Notes: generated by a model not told the origin, from the letters alone. Positions 1 through 7,853 are shown, counted from the first letter of the stretch. The stretch: 25,012 nt of DNA from AC-32 sp049644305 (GCA_049644305.1 JBARRQ010000109.1:1-25012); one strand, 5' to 3'. Made by a program: numbers and translations.

Positions 1-54
1 GGCGACCACGAAAGCCGCAACCGTGGCAGCCGACCGGGGCGATGGGTTCCTCAT
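1..54 (-). CDS. 5' end of a gene cut by the window edge, possibly secreted
   Basis: On the minus strand an ATG at 54-52 opens a frame that stays open to the window edge. It reads MRNPSPRSAATVAAFVVA, a basic start followed by a hydrophobic run, as in a signal peptide or membrane anchor. It begins 7 bases after the stop of the ABC permease, so it could be the next gene of that operon. Only 18 codons are visible and no strong ribosome binding site is seen, so both the gene and its start are tentative. Confidence 0.4.
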   Translation of the reverse strand, partial: MRNPSPRSAATVAAFVVA

Positions 55-61
55 CCGACAA

Positions 62-2746
62 TCATGGCTCTCTGAGCGCCGCCGGAGCGCCCACTCGGTT
101 GACGCGGCGGAGGGCGCCGGCGAGCGCAACGGCCGAGCTGATCGCCATCAGCATGATGAAAGCGGCAAGCGCCCCAGCGGGAACGGACAGCAGCGGGGGC
201 GGTAGCGTGAAGAACAGCCCGAGGACACGTACGACCAACACTGCGAGCACCAGCCCCAGCGGCAGGCCGATCAGGATGCTCCCGACGACCGCGACCAACC
301 CTTCCTGAGCCGGGCCGGTCAGGACCTGGGAGGTATCGGCCCCGACCGCTTGGAGGACGGCGAACTCGCGGCGGCGCTCGAACACGAGGAATGCGCCGAG
401 CACGGCCACTCCGATCGCGGCGATCAACGCCGCGCCGATCGCTTCGATGCGCTTCAGCCCGGCGAGATTGAGCGCGGTGAGACTCCGTGGCCCCAGGCTC
501 CGCTGTTGCGCCAATGTCGTGACGGCGAACCTCTTGTGCATGCCCGGCAGGCTTCTCAGGCCGGCCGCAACGGAGGCCCCTGGGCGGCCCGGGGCGTCTC
601 GGGCAAGGTAGAAGTCCGGCGGCGGCACGAGGTAGTACGGAAGCGCGGCGGTCGAGGTGACTAGCTCGGCGAACGGGTTGGAAGGCGGGAAAGAACGGAA
701 GACTCCGGCGACGTGGAGGTTGACGTTGCGGCTCTTGTCCTGGTCGTCGGGGAAGAGGGTCGTCGGAAGATTGTCACCCGGCCGGACGGCCAGGTCGGTG
801 GCGATCTCTTGCGCGACGAGCACTGCGGCTCGGTCGCGCCGGAGGGCGGAGATGCCCTGGCCGGAGATGATGCTCGGTGCCGAAGTGGCGGTTTTCGGGT
901 AGGACGCGAGGTCGATCGCGAGCACCGTCTTGCGGTCGCTTCCCAGCCTCACCGGCACCTCCCGGATGGGCGTGACGCCGGCGACGTCACGCCCGAGCGG
1001 CGGCAGAGTGTAGAGCGGGTCACCAGGCGTGAGCCGAAGGTCCGAGCCAAAGGCAGCCGCCGCGTCCGCCTTCTTTGCGCTTCCGTACGTGGCGACGAAG
1101 GAGAGCACCTCGGTCCCGAACGCAACCGCCATCGTGCCCAGGAGCAACGCGACACCCGTGCGGGCCGGCCGGCGGCCAAGCCAACGGAGGCCGGCTCCTC
1201 GCCATGAGGGGAGCTGCTGCTCGTCCGCCGGCCGCGTCCAACGGCGCGACCAGGCCAGCAGGCCGCGGACGGCGAGCAGTGTGAGCCCGATCCAGAGGAC
1301 GATCGGCGCGAGCAAGACGTAGAAGGACAGGCTCAACGTCGATCCCTGCGAGGGCGCGATCGGATTCGGCTTGAGCCCGCCGGAGGCGAAGTTGACGAGA
1401 AGGATGGCCAGGCCGGCGCCGATCGCGACGACGTCGAGGTACGCACGACGCCAGAGTGGGTTCCACCCACGCTCGAGCACGCGCCGTTCCGCGGCTACCG
1501 GCGACCGGCGGCTGGCCCGGACGAGCAGCAAGAGGCGGATCGCGGTCGTCGCCACGCCGATGCCGACCGCTCCACCCGCCGCCAACGCCAGGTTGCTCCC
1601 GGAGACGCCGTGCCACGCAAGCTTCCCAGTGACGGCGCTCAGGGCGGCGAGCCCGATCACAAGCCCGAACGCGGCGCCGACGATCCCCGCGGCGCCAGCC
1701 TGAGCCGCTGCGAGCCGCGTCAGCTGCCCCTCGGTTGCGCCGCGAAGCCGAAGCAGCGCGTCTTCCCGCCGCTGCGCCTCTGCGAGCGCCGACTGGGCGG
1801 CCAGTCCGAGCGCCGCGGCGACCAGCGCACCGGGAATCCCGAGGAGCAGAAAGAGGATCCTCGCGTTCGTGGCGTCGTTCGACGCTTCGAGGAGCGGCTC
1901 GGCGGCGTTGTCGGCGACGACGACCGAGCCGGGCGCGGGCTGGCGCTCGAGCAGGTGCCGGAGCCCGTCCGACCACGCTGCAGCGCTGCCCGGATCGGAG
2001 GGATACGCACCGTGGTCGACTGCGATGTGAGCCTCGAGGCTGACCGGCGGCAGGTCGGTCAACCCGGGGTTGAGAACCGGCGTCGTCGGGCCGAGCTTCG
2101 CCCGCAGCGCGGGGAGCAACGTCCGCTGGAACCTGGCGAACGGGATCACGATCGCGCGCGGGACGAGCGCGATGTCCCCCTGTACTTCCCCCGTCGGGAT
2201 CGCGAACCACGTACTGAGAGCGTCGCGCAGGTCGACGGTGCCCGTGGCCGGGAGCGTCAACGGGGCGCGCCCGCGGCCCGGCAGGTCGATCGTCACCCTC
2301 CGCGCCCTGCCGAACCCAGGTGAGTAGTCGCGCAGCGTCTGGTCGAGCAGCGCGCCGCTGCCGAAGGCGCCGCCGGCGAGGCGGACCCAGGGATGGTGGT
2401 CGAGGTACGCGCGGTCGACGGCAAAGAGCCGAGCCGTCGCTCCGCCTGGCTCAGCCGGCGTCCGGACGACGACGTCCGCGGCTGCGAACCGGTCGACGTG
2501 GGTGACGCCCGGGACGGCGGCGAGCTGACGCGTGAGCGCGGTCATGTCGACGTTCAGCGAAGTCGCGAGCCCACGCTGCTCCAGCTGCACCGGTTGGAGC
2601 GCAACCCGCGTCATCGAGTTGACAGCCTGGTCGACGAAGAGGAACGTGGCCGCGAGCATCGCGACCGGAAAGGCGACACCGAGAGCGCCGAGCGCGACCC
2701 GGCGCGGCGCGCGGCGCATGCTCTGCCCCAGGAGCCAGAGCGTCAT
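62..2746 (-). CDS. Large ABC transporter permease with two FtsX domains
   Basis: This 894-residue membrane protein has the plan of the MacB/FtsX-type permeases that power lipoprotein or envelope-stress exporters. A first membrane helix lies near residues 18-38, followed by a soluble extracytoplasmic domain of about 250 residues. A first FtsX core follows near 290-420, with two or three helices near 437-550. A second extracytoplasmic part precedes a second FtsX core near 770-890. Because both halves sit in one chain, a single copy could pair with the two different ATPases encoded just upstream. Its ATG overlaps the stop of the preceding ATPase gene (ATGA), indicating translational coupling. 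The family is clear; the substrate is unknown. MacB-type systems usually act by mechanotransmission rather than by passing substrate through the membrane. Confidence 0.9.
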   Translation of the reverse strand: MTLWLLGQSMRRAPRRVALGALGVAFPVAMLAATFLFVDQAVNSMTRVALQPVQLEQRGLATSLNVDMTALTRQLAAVPGVTHVDRFAAADVVVRTPAEPGGATARLFAVDRAYLDHHPWVRLAGGAFGSGALLDQTLRDYSPGFGRARRVTIDLPGRGRAPLTLPATGTVDLRDALSTWFAIPTGEVQGDIALVPRAIVIPFARFQRTLLPALRAKLGPTTPVLNPGLTDLPPVSLEAHIAVDHGAYPSDPGSAAAWSDGLRHLLERQPAPGSVVVADNAAEPLLEASNDATNARILFLLLGIPGALVAAALGLAAQSALAEAQRREDALLRLRGATEGQLTRLAAAQAGAAGIVGAAFGLVIGLAALSAVTGKLAWHGVSGSNLALAAGGAVGIGVATTAIRLLLLVRASRRSPVAAERRVLERGWNPLWRRAYLDVVAIGAGLAILLVNFASGGLKPNPIAPSQGSTLSLSFYVLLAPIVLWIGLTLLAVRGLLAWSRRWTRPADEQQLPSWRGAGLRWLGRRPARTGVALLLGTMAVAFGTEVLSFVATYGSAKKADAAAAFGSDLRLTPGDPLYTLPPLGRDVAGVTPIREVPVRLGSDRKTVLAIDLASYPKTATSAPSIISGQGISALRRDRAAVLVAQEIATDLAVRPGDNLPTTLFPDDQDKSRNVNLHVAGVFRSFPPSNPFAELVTSTAALPYYLVPPPDFYLARDAPGRPGASVAAGLRSLPGMHKRFAVTTLAQQRSLGPRSLTALNLAGLKRIEAIGAALIAAIGVAVLGAFLVFERRREFAVLQAVGADTSQVLTGPAQEGLVAVVGSILIGLPLGLVLAVLVVRVLGLFFTLPPPLLSVPAGALAAFIMLMAISSAVALAGALRRVNRVGAPAALREP

Positions 2747-3423
2747 GCGAGGTGCCCGGAGTGAAGCTCGACCGTCCGGCCGGCGTGAGCGGCGACGGCG
2801 GGATCGTGCGTGACGATGATCACGGCGGCTCCGCGCTCACCGGCCGCGGAGACCAGGAGCTTCGTGATCGCCTGGCCGGTCGCTGAGTCGAGGTTCCCTG
2901 TGGGCTCGTCTGCAAGGACGAGCGCCGGCTCGGTGACGAGCGCCCTGGCGATCGCGACGCGCTGCTGCTGTCCGCCCGAAAGCTCGTCCGGCAACTTGAG
3001 CGCCTCGCCAACGAGATCCACGCGCTCGAGAGCCTCGGCCACACGTTTTGCACGCGCGTGCGGCTCGACCCCGCCGAGCACGAGGGGGACCTCCACGTTC
3101 TCGGCAGCCGTCGCCTGTGGGAGAAGCGCCGTGCCTTGCACAACGAAGCCGCATGCGGACCGCCGGAAGCGTGCGCGCTCCGAGCCGTTGAGCGTGGACC
3201 AATCTGTGCCGGCGACTCGAATCGCTCCGGAATCCGGGCGATCGAGCCCTCCGAGCAGAAACAGCAGCGTGCTCTTACCCGATCCACTAGGGCCGACGAC
3301 CGCGATGACCTCGCCGGGCGCGACTCGAAGTGACACCTTGTCCAATGCGCGGACCGCCTGTTCGCCGTCCCCATGGACACGGGTGACGTCTACGGCCTCG
3401 GCCGCCGGTGCCTCAGGGTGCAT
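2743..3423 (-). CDS. ABC transporter ATPase, MacB/LolD type
   Basis: This is a 226-residue nucleotide-binding subunit. Walker A (GPSGSGKST) is near residues 44-52, the signature LSGGQQQR near 148-155, Walker B ALVLADEP near 167-174, and the switch histidine lies in VTHD. The TGNLD sequence after Walker B is typical of LolD/MacB/FtsE proteins. I chose the ATG at 3423 because a GAGG ribosome binding site lies five bases ahead of it; an in-frame GTG at 3441 would add six residues. The start overlaps the preceding ATPase gene by 11 bases, and the stop overlaps the permease start. It probably forms a heterodimer with the neighbouring ATPase on the two-domain permease. Confidence 0.93.
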   Translation of the reverse strand: MHPEAPAAEAVDVTRVHGDGEQAVRALDKVSLRVAPGEVIAVVGPSGSGKSTLLFLLGGLDRPDSGAIRVAGTDWSTLNGSERARFRRSACGFVVQGTALLPQATAAENVEVPLVLGGVEPHARAKRVAEALERVDLVGEALKLPDELSGGQQQRVAIARALVTEPALVLADEPTGNLDSATGQAITKLLVSAAGERGAAVIIVTHDPAVAAHAGRTVELHSGHLA

Positions 3424-4096
3424 CGACGACCTCGCCGTCACGCATCGTCAGGCGGCGGTCGGCGCGCTCTGCGACGAGCGGGTTGTGGGTCACGGTGAGG
3501 ATCGCCGTGCCGTCCGCTCGAAGCTCGTCGAGCAGGTCGAGGACGCCCGAGGCACTCCTCTCGTCAAGCTCGCCCGTCGGCTCGTCGGTGAGCAGCAGGC
3601 GTGGTTTCGGCGCAACCGCGACCGCGACCGCCGCCCGCTGCGCTTCGCCGCCCGAGAGCTGGCCGACGCGGTGGCCCCGCCGCTCCGTCAGGCCTACCTG
3701 GCACAGGAGCTCGTCGACGCGGGCTCCCACCTCGGCGGAGGGCCGACCGTCCAGGCGGAGCGGCAGACCGACGTTTCCGGCCACATCCAGCAGCGGATGG
3801 AGGTTGTCGCGCTGCATGACCAGGCCGATGCTGCGACGGCGTCTCTTCGCTCGCTCTGGAGCCGGCAGCCTCGTGATGTCCTCGCCCTCGATCATGACCG
3901 AGCCCCCACTCGGCTCCAGAAGCCCGGCGAGGACTGCGATCAGCGTGCTCTTGCCGCTCCCAGAAGGACCCATCAGGCTCGTCCAGGAGGCCGGCGGGAG
4001 AACCAGCTCGGCATCGCGGAGCGCCACCGTCTCGAACTCGGCGTCGCGATAGATCTGGTACAGGCCCCGGGCCTCGACCGCGGGACCGTCGCTCAC
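3413..4096 (-). CDS. ABC transporter ATPase, MacB/LolD type (second subunit)
   Basis: This is a 227-residue ATPase with Walker A GPSGSGKST at 43-51, Q-loop Gln near 95, signature LSGGEAQR near 147-154, Walker B LLLTDEP near 167-173 and His 204. The start is set at a GTG (4096-4094) whose GTGA overlaps the stop of the lipoprotein gene, with GGAG upstream. The open frame continues to an ATG at 4174, but that stretch lies inside the lipoprotein gene and is Arg-rich with no family similarity. After the signature the usual VAIARAL is replaced by AAVAVAVAPKP, slightly divergent from its partner. The two ATPases are clearly different proteins, which points to an asymmetric exporter. Confidence 0.92.
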   Translation of the reverse strand: MSDGPAVEARGLYQIYRDAEFETVALRDAELVLPPASWTSLMGPSGSGKSTLIAVLAGLLEPSGGSVMIEGEDITRLPAPERAKRRRRSIGLVMQRDNLHPLLDVAGNVGLPLRLDGRPSAEVGARVDELLCQVGLTERRGHRVGQLSGGEAQRAAVAVAVAPKPRLLLTDEPTGELDERSASGVLDLLDELRADGTAILTVTHNPLVAERADRRLTMRDGEVVDAP

Positions 4097-4878
4097 TTGG
4101 CGAGCTCCGTGGTCTCGGAGTGGCCGCCCCCTTTCAGGACGGCGCGCACGAACCCGACTCCCGGCGCATACCACTTGCGCTCCTTCTTGCTCGGATCGAG
4201 CGGGTTCTTGTCGAACGTGACCACGGCGTGACGGTACGTGCCGGCAGAGACGCGTGCCGTGCTGTCGACGCTCAGGATCTTGGCCTCGTCCAGGGCGACT
4301 CCCGGCCGGTATTCCTGGCGGAAGGCCTGGCCGGTTCTCGGGTGCGCCGGCATGATGATCCCGGGCTGAGCCTTGTCGACGCCGGCCTCCCAGGTTCCCT
4401 GCGTGCTTGTGACGACTCCGTTCTGGTACTCGGCGGTGTCCTCGCCGAAGTACCAGACGTTGCGGGCATTGTCCTGCGCATACCAGTCCGTCGTCTTCTC
4501 CACGAGCGTCTGGTTCTGCGTGACGACGTCCTTGATCACCGCGCAGCGGACCCCCATGACGACCTTCGTGTCGTGGGTGACGGTGAACGTGTGCTGGGTC
4601 GGCACGCCGTCCCTGATGCCGCGGTAGTGGTACGTCCTCCCCGGCGTGAGCGGGAAGTATCTGTTCGTGACGTGGTTGCTGAATTTCGTTGCGTCGATTC
4701 TCGGGTGGTACTCAGCGCCGATCGCGAGCGGAACAGACTGCGTCGCGGTCGGCGGCGCGGCGGTCTGGGTCGGCGTCGTCTTGGGCGACGAAAGCCTCTT
4801 CCCGCTCGAGCCGCAAGCCGCGGCGAGCGCAACCATGGTGAGGGCGATGCTCAGTGGTACGAGCGGGGCGCGGCTCAT
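4093..4878 (-). CDS. Secreted lipoprotein of unknown function
   Basis: This 261-residue protein has a lipoprotein signal peptide: a basic start, a hydrophobic core and a lipobox LAAAC with the lipidated Cys at residue 22. A low-complexity Thr/Pro/Ala linker follows. The mature domain is rich in aromatics and beta-type sequence (NRYFPLTPGRTYHYRG, then TDWYAQD and WYFGEDT), a pattern I recall from uncharacterised actinobacterial secreted proteins. GAGGAGAG ahead of the ATG is a good ribosome binding site. It is the first gene of the run with the two ATPases and the permease, so it may be a substrate-binding or sensing partner of that transporter. No catalytic motif is recognised. Confidence 0.85.
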   Translation of the reverse strand: MSRAPLVPLSIALTMVALAAACGSSGKRLSSPKTTPTQTAAPPTATQSVPLAIGAEYHPRIDATKFSNHVTNRYFPLTPGRTYHYRGIRDGVPTQHTFTVTHDTKVVMGVRCAVIKDVVTQNQTLVEKTTDWYAQDNARNVWYFGEDTAEYQNGVVTSTQGTWEAGVDKAQPGIIMPAHPRTGQAFRQEYRPGVALDEAKILSVDSTARVSAGTYRHAVVTFDKNPLDPSKKERKWYAPGVGFVRAVLKGGGHSETTELAK

Positions 4879-4919
4879 GTGTCTCTCTCCTCTTCGGGTT
4901 CGCGAGCGTTACGGGTCGC

Positions 4920-4952
4920 ACCGTAGAGCCGCCGGATGAACGCGGCATGAAC
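4920..4952 (-). promoter_or_regulatory. Putative PHO-box-like operator and -10 for the lipoprotein-ABC operon
   Basis: Reading the minus strand, GTTCAT occurs twice, exactly 11 bases apart (4952-4947 and 4941-4936). A possible -10, TACGGT, follows at 4925-4920, about 14 bases after the second copy. The lipoprotein ATG is at 4878. OmpR/PhoP-family regulators bind direct repeats with this one-turn spacing, and the second unit resembles the GTTCACC-type half-site described for Streptomyces PhoP. The regulator is inferred, not shown. Confidence 0.4.
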
Positions 4953-5132
4953 GGGTCTCAGCGCCTCTCTCGGGCCCGCCTGAAAGCTGATAGAGGGTTC
5001 TTGACCAGCCTGAGAACGAGCGGCTTCCATTACGGCGTGGACTATCCCGACAACGTGAACGACTACGGACAGGCGAATCAGTTCGCGCAGACGAAGCTGT
5101 GCGGCGGGCCTTTCGGGCCCAACTCGACCTAG
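4947..5132 (+). CDS. Doubtful 61-residue open frame or gene remnant
   Basis: In the 295-base gap between the lipoprotein start and the kinase terminator, a frame starting at 4947 encodes 61 residues. The C-terminal half (GFHYGVDYPDNVNDYGQANQ) looks like natural protein sequence rather than an antisense shadow. There is no convincing ribosome binding site, no recognised domain, and it overlaps the putative operator of the divergent operon. It could be a small gene, the decayed tail of an older gene, or chance. Confidence 0.22.
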   Translation: MNGSQRLSRARLKADRGFLTSLRTSGFHYGVDYPDNVNDYGQANQFAQTKLCGGPFGPNST

Positions 5133-5173
5133 CGACACGAGTCTCAAGTAGGGGGCAGCGCGAGCTGAGACAA

Positions 5174-5203
5174 GAGAGAGGCCCGCCACGGCGGGCCTCT
5201 CTC
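5174..5203 (-). terminator. Strong hairpin terminator after the histidine kinase gene
   Basis: A perfect 14-bp inverted repeat (5174-5187 with 5190-5203, arms GAGAGAGGCCCGCC) lies immediately after the kinase stop codon. There is no clear T tract, as is common in high-GC actinobacteria. It would separate the two-component genes from the lipoprotein-ABC operon downstream on the same strand, and could also end any plus-strand transcript arriving from 4947. Confidence 0.8.
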
Positions 5204-5204
5204 G

Positions 5205-6641
5205 TCAGTCTCGCGGGCGGCTGGCAGGCTCAGGACGCCGCGTGCCGATCGAGGAGGGTTGTGGGCCCGAGGAAGGAGCGATGGGTCCTGCAGGCAGGGT
5301 CATGGTTACCTCGGCGCCTCCGGCAGGTCGGTTCGACGCTTTGGCACTGCCGCCGTGTGCATGCGCGATCGCGTCCACGATCGCGAGGCCGAGCCCGGCT
5401 CCAGGCCCCACTCGAGCTCCGCCGGCGCGGCTGAACCGGTCGAACGCACGCTCGAGAAAATCCGGTGGGAAGCCAGGGCCCTCGTCCGCAACGCGCAGTT
5501 CCAGCCAGCCACCGCGCTCGTCGGCCTCGAGGCGCACCGTGCCTGCCCCGTGTCTGAGCGCGTTTTCGATGAGGTTTCCGAGCGCTTGCTCGAGCTGCAG
5601 CCGGTCGGCGAGCACCACCACGTCCGAGCCGAAGGCGACCTCGATCTCGCGGCCCGCATCCGCCGCTCGGCGGCCGAAGCGAATCGCGATCGCCTCCAGC
5701 AGGTCGGCGACCGAGACGCGCGACCGGCGAAGCGGAAGCACGCCGGAGTCGACGCGGGCGAGAAGCAGCAGGTCGTCCGCGAGCTGGGAGAGTCGATCAG
5801 TTTCCTCCGCTGCGGAACGGAGAGCGCCGGCGAGCGCCGGCGCGGAGTTCGGCTCCTCGAGGGCGAGCTCGATCTCGGTCTTCAAGAGGGCGAGCGGCGT
5901 GCGCAGCTCGTGGCTGGCATTCGAGACGAGCGACCGCTCACGGGCGAGCGCCGCCTCGAGACGCCCGAGCATCTCGTTGAGCCGGCCGCCCAGACGTGCG
6001 ATCTCGTCGTCGGCCCGCGGCACGGGCAGGCGGCGGCCGGCACTGACCCCGGAGATGGTCGCCGCGCGCTCGCTCATCCGCTCGACGGGACGCAGGGCGG
6101 CTGCAGCGAGCAGATACCCGGCGAGGGAGGCAAGCAGCAGGGCAATCGGCCCGCCGAGGAGGAGCTGGCGCCGCAGGTCTGCCAGCGCCTGCGTGCGCGG
6201 CTGTAGCGACCCGCCGACCACGATCACGCGCCTCTGGCCCTCGGCCGTCACGGGCATCGCGAGCAGACGGACGCGCTCACCGTTGACCGTCTGCGCAAAG
6301 AAGCTCGGGTGTAACCGCGCGCTGGTGAGCAGAGCACCGCCGATCAGGGGACGCCGTGTCAGCCCGGGCGTCGCGTCGACGACGTTTCCCTTCGGCCCGA
6401 TCACCTGCGCGAATGCGCCGTTGGCCCCTCCGAGGCTCTTGGCGTCCTGGAGGCCCGGGCTGGCCTGCTGGACGAGGGCTGCGACATCGGCGGCGCGCGT
6501 GCGCAGGCTCTGGTCGAGGGTACGGTCGAGAGTGGAGCCGAGGCGGAGATAGAGGAAAGCGCCCGTCGCCCCGAGCACGACCGCCATCGCGAGCGCGAAG
6601 GCGAGCGTGAGCCGAATCCGTATGGGCAGGCGGTCCATCAC
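5205..6641 (-). CDS. Membrane sensor histidine kinase
   Basis: This is a 478-residue two-component sensor. A membrane helix near residues 11-32 and another near 160-182 bracket an extracytoplasmic sensor domain of about 125 residues. A HAMP linker (near 183-232) follows, then the dimerisation helix with phospho-acceptor His 244 in SHELRTPL. The ATP-binding domain has an N box (NLIENALRH, 356-364), G1 DEGPGF (386-391) and G2 GAGLGLAIV (414-422). A Pro/Ser-rich tail ends the protein. The GTG start overlaps the response regulator stop (GTGATG); the ATG three bases later would serve equally well. All catalytic boxes are present, so it should be active. The signal is unknown. Confidence 0.95.
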   Translation of the reverse strand: MMDRLPIRIRLTLAFALAMAVVLGATGAFLYLRLGSTLDRTLDQSLRTRAADVAALVQQASPGLQDAKSLGGANGAFAQVIGPKGNVVDATPGLTRRPLIGGALLTSARLHPSFFAQTVNGERVRLLAMPVTAEGQRRVIVVGGSLQPRTQALADLRRQLLLGGPIALLLASLAGYLLAAAALRPVERMSERAATISGVSAGRRLPVPRADDEIARLGGRLNEMLGRLEAALARERSLVSNASHELRTPLALLKTEIELALEEPNSAPALAGALRSAAEETDRLSQLADDLLLLARVDSGVLPLRRSRVSVADLLEAIAIRFGRRAADAGREIEVAFGSDVVVLADRLQLEQALGNLIENALRHGAGTVRLEADERGGWLELRVADEGPGFPPDFLERAFDRFSRAGGARVGPGAGLGLAIVDAIAHAHGGSAKASNRPAGGAEVTMTLPAGPIAPSSGPQPSSIGTRRPEPASRPRD

Positions 6642-7312
6642 CGGTCAGGCCGGAGCCGGTAGCCGGCGCCGCGCACGGTCTCGAGCGAGCTGGCGCCGAA
6701 CGGCCTGTCGATCTTGTCGCGCAAGTAGTTGATGTACACCGCGATCACGTTCGAGCGGTTGTCGTAGCCGATGTCCCACGCCTGTTCCAGAAGCTGGTCG
6801 CGTGAGAGCACCTCGCCTGGGCGGTGCATGAACGCCTCCAGCAACGCGAACTCCTTCGCGGTCAGCTCGACCTCCGTCGTCCCGCGCCAGACCTGTCTCG
6901 TCGCCGGGTCGAGGCGCAGGTCGCCGGCCTCGAGGACGGTCGGGCGCTCGACGGGGCCGCGGCGGACGATCGCCCGCAGGCGGGCGAGCAGCTCCGCGAA
7001 GGAGAACGGCTTGGTCAGGTAGTCGTCGGCGCCGATGTCCAGCCCCGCGATCCGGTCCTCGAGCGAGTCACGAGCGGTCAGCATCAACACCGGAGTCCAT
7101 CGGCCCGACCTGCGGAGCTCGGAGAGCGTCTCGAACCCGTCCATCCCGGGCAGCATCACGTCGAGCACGATCGCGTCGTAATTGGTCGCCGCCGTCATCC
7201 AGACCGCGTCCTCCCCTGTTCGCGAGACGTCTGCGGCATGGCCGTTTCGGCGAAATCCGCGCAGGAGCAGGCTCGCCATTTTCAGCTCGTCTTCGACGAC
7301 CAGAACCTTCAT
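6638..7312 (-). CDS. OmpR-family response regulator
   Basis: This 224-residue regulator has a receiver domain (residues 1-117) with acidic pocket Glu7/Asp8, phospho-acceptor Asp51 in VLDVMLPGMDG, and conserved Lys101 in TKPF. A winged-helix DNA-binding domain covers about 125-221 (ELTAKEFALLEAF and the closing VRGAGYRLR). The ATG at 7312 is chosen because MKVLVVEDE is the standard beginning of the fold; the frame stays open upstream but with no family similarity. It overlaps the kinase gene, so the two are co-translated. Repeats spaced 11 bp directly upstream (7338-7379) are candidate sites for autoregulation. Confidence 0.95.
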   Translation of the reverse strand: MKVLVVEDELKMASLLLRGFRRNGHAADVSRTGEDAVWMTAATNYDAIVLDVMLPGMDGFETLSELRRSGRWTPVLMLTARDSLEDRIAGLDIGADDYLTKPFSFAELLARLRAIVRRGPVERPTVLEAGDLRLDPATRQVWRGTTEVELTAKEFALLEAFMHRPGEVLSRDQLLEQAWDIGYDNRSNVIAVYINYLRDKIDRPFGASSLETVRGAGYRLRPDR

Positions 7313-7337
7313 CGCGAGCGAATTCTCGCAGGCCTTT

Positions 7338-7379
7338 ATTAGAGCCAGATTAGAAGCCGACGAGGCTCTGATTTCTAAT
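7338..7379. promoter_or_regulatory. Repeat cluster between divergent regulator and secreted-protein genes
   Basis: ATTAGA occurs at 7338-7343 and 7349-7354, exactly 11 bp apart, and its inverse TCTAAT occurs at 7374-7379. AGAGCC/GGCTCT also forms an inverted pair within the cluster. The block is much richer in A+T than its surroundings and sits 26-67 bases before the regulator start. OmpR-type regulators commonly bind two half-sites 11 bp apart, so this is a plausible operator for both divergent genes. The assignment is inference. Confidence 0.45.
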
Positions 7380-7450
7380 CGTGGTCCAACGTGCGGCCCG
7401 TAGCGTCGGACACGCATGTCCATTTACAAAGCCAGAAAGGAGAAGACGGC

Positions 7451-7786
7451 ATGCGTGCACGATTGACCAAGGTGATGGCCGCGCTGACGGCGGTCGGAGC
7501 GCTCGCGATCGGCGGGGCGGCGCTCGCTTCGGCCGGCGGCAAGTCATCGCCGGTGCAGCCTCCGGCCGTGGACGTCCAGCAGGGCGTCCAGCAGGGCGAC
7601 CAGAGCGCGCCCGACGGCACGGCGTCCGAGCAGAGCTCGGAGTCATCGGCGAGCGAGTCGAGCTCCGAGTCATCGGCGAGCGAGTCGAGCTCAGAGTCGA
7701 GCTCAGAGTCCGCGCCGAGTGACGGCCCGGGCGGCTACGCCGACACCAACGCCAACGCCGATACGCAGTTCCAGGGCGAGCAGTAG
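7451..7786 (+). CDS. Small secreted Ser/Glu-repeat protein
   Basis: This 111-residue protein is opposite the two-component pair. It has a signal peptide (MRARLTKVMAALTAVGALAI then GGAALASA) and a mature part that is acidic and disordered. Tandem units of the type SSESSASES run from about residue 61 to 87, and a Gly/Asn/Asp-rich tail follows. The start at 7451 follows AAAGGAG, a very good ribosome binding site. No catalytic motif is visible. The divergent arrangement suggests the neighbouring regulator may control it. Possible roles are a cell-wall spacer, metal or cation binding, or a stress-induced secreted peptide; none can be decided from sequence. Confidence 0.75.
   Translation: MRARLTKVMAALTAVGALAIGGAALASAGGKSSPVQPPAVDVQQGVQQGDQSAPDGTASEQSSESSASESSSESSASESSSESSSESAPSDGPGGYADTNANADTQFQGEQ
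7633..7710 (+). repeat. Tandem repeat inside the secreted-protein gene
   Basis: There are two near-perfect 27-bp units (7633-7659 and 7660-7686) followed by two 12-bp short units (7687-7698, 7699-7710), all beginning GAGCTC. Both unit lengths are multiples of three, so copy changes keep the reading frame. This is a possible slippage or recombination locus that would vary protein length between strains. Confidence 0.85.
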
Positions 7787-7804
7787 AGACGCCCCGGAAT
7801 CATG

Positions 7805-7837
7805 CGTCCGAGGGCCCGCACCGCGGGCCCTCGGACG
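7805..7837 (+). terminator. 15-bp hairpin between the two small plus-strand genes
   Basis: A perfect 15-bp inverted repeat (7805-7819 with 7823-7837, arm CGTCCGAGGGCCCGC) encloses a 3-base loop. It begins 18 bases after the secreted-protein stop and ends 17 bases before the next start. It probably terminates or attenuates transcription into the 90-residue gene. No T tract follows. Confidence 0.75.
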
Positions 7838-7853
7838 ACCAGAGGTGACCCGG

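Noticed and set aside
7633..7710. CRISPR-like repeats.
   Set aside because: The units are directly tandem without spacers and are in frame within a coding region.
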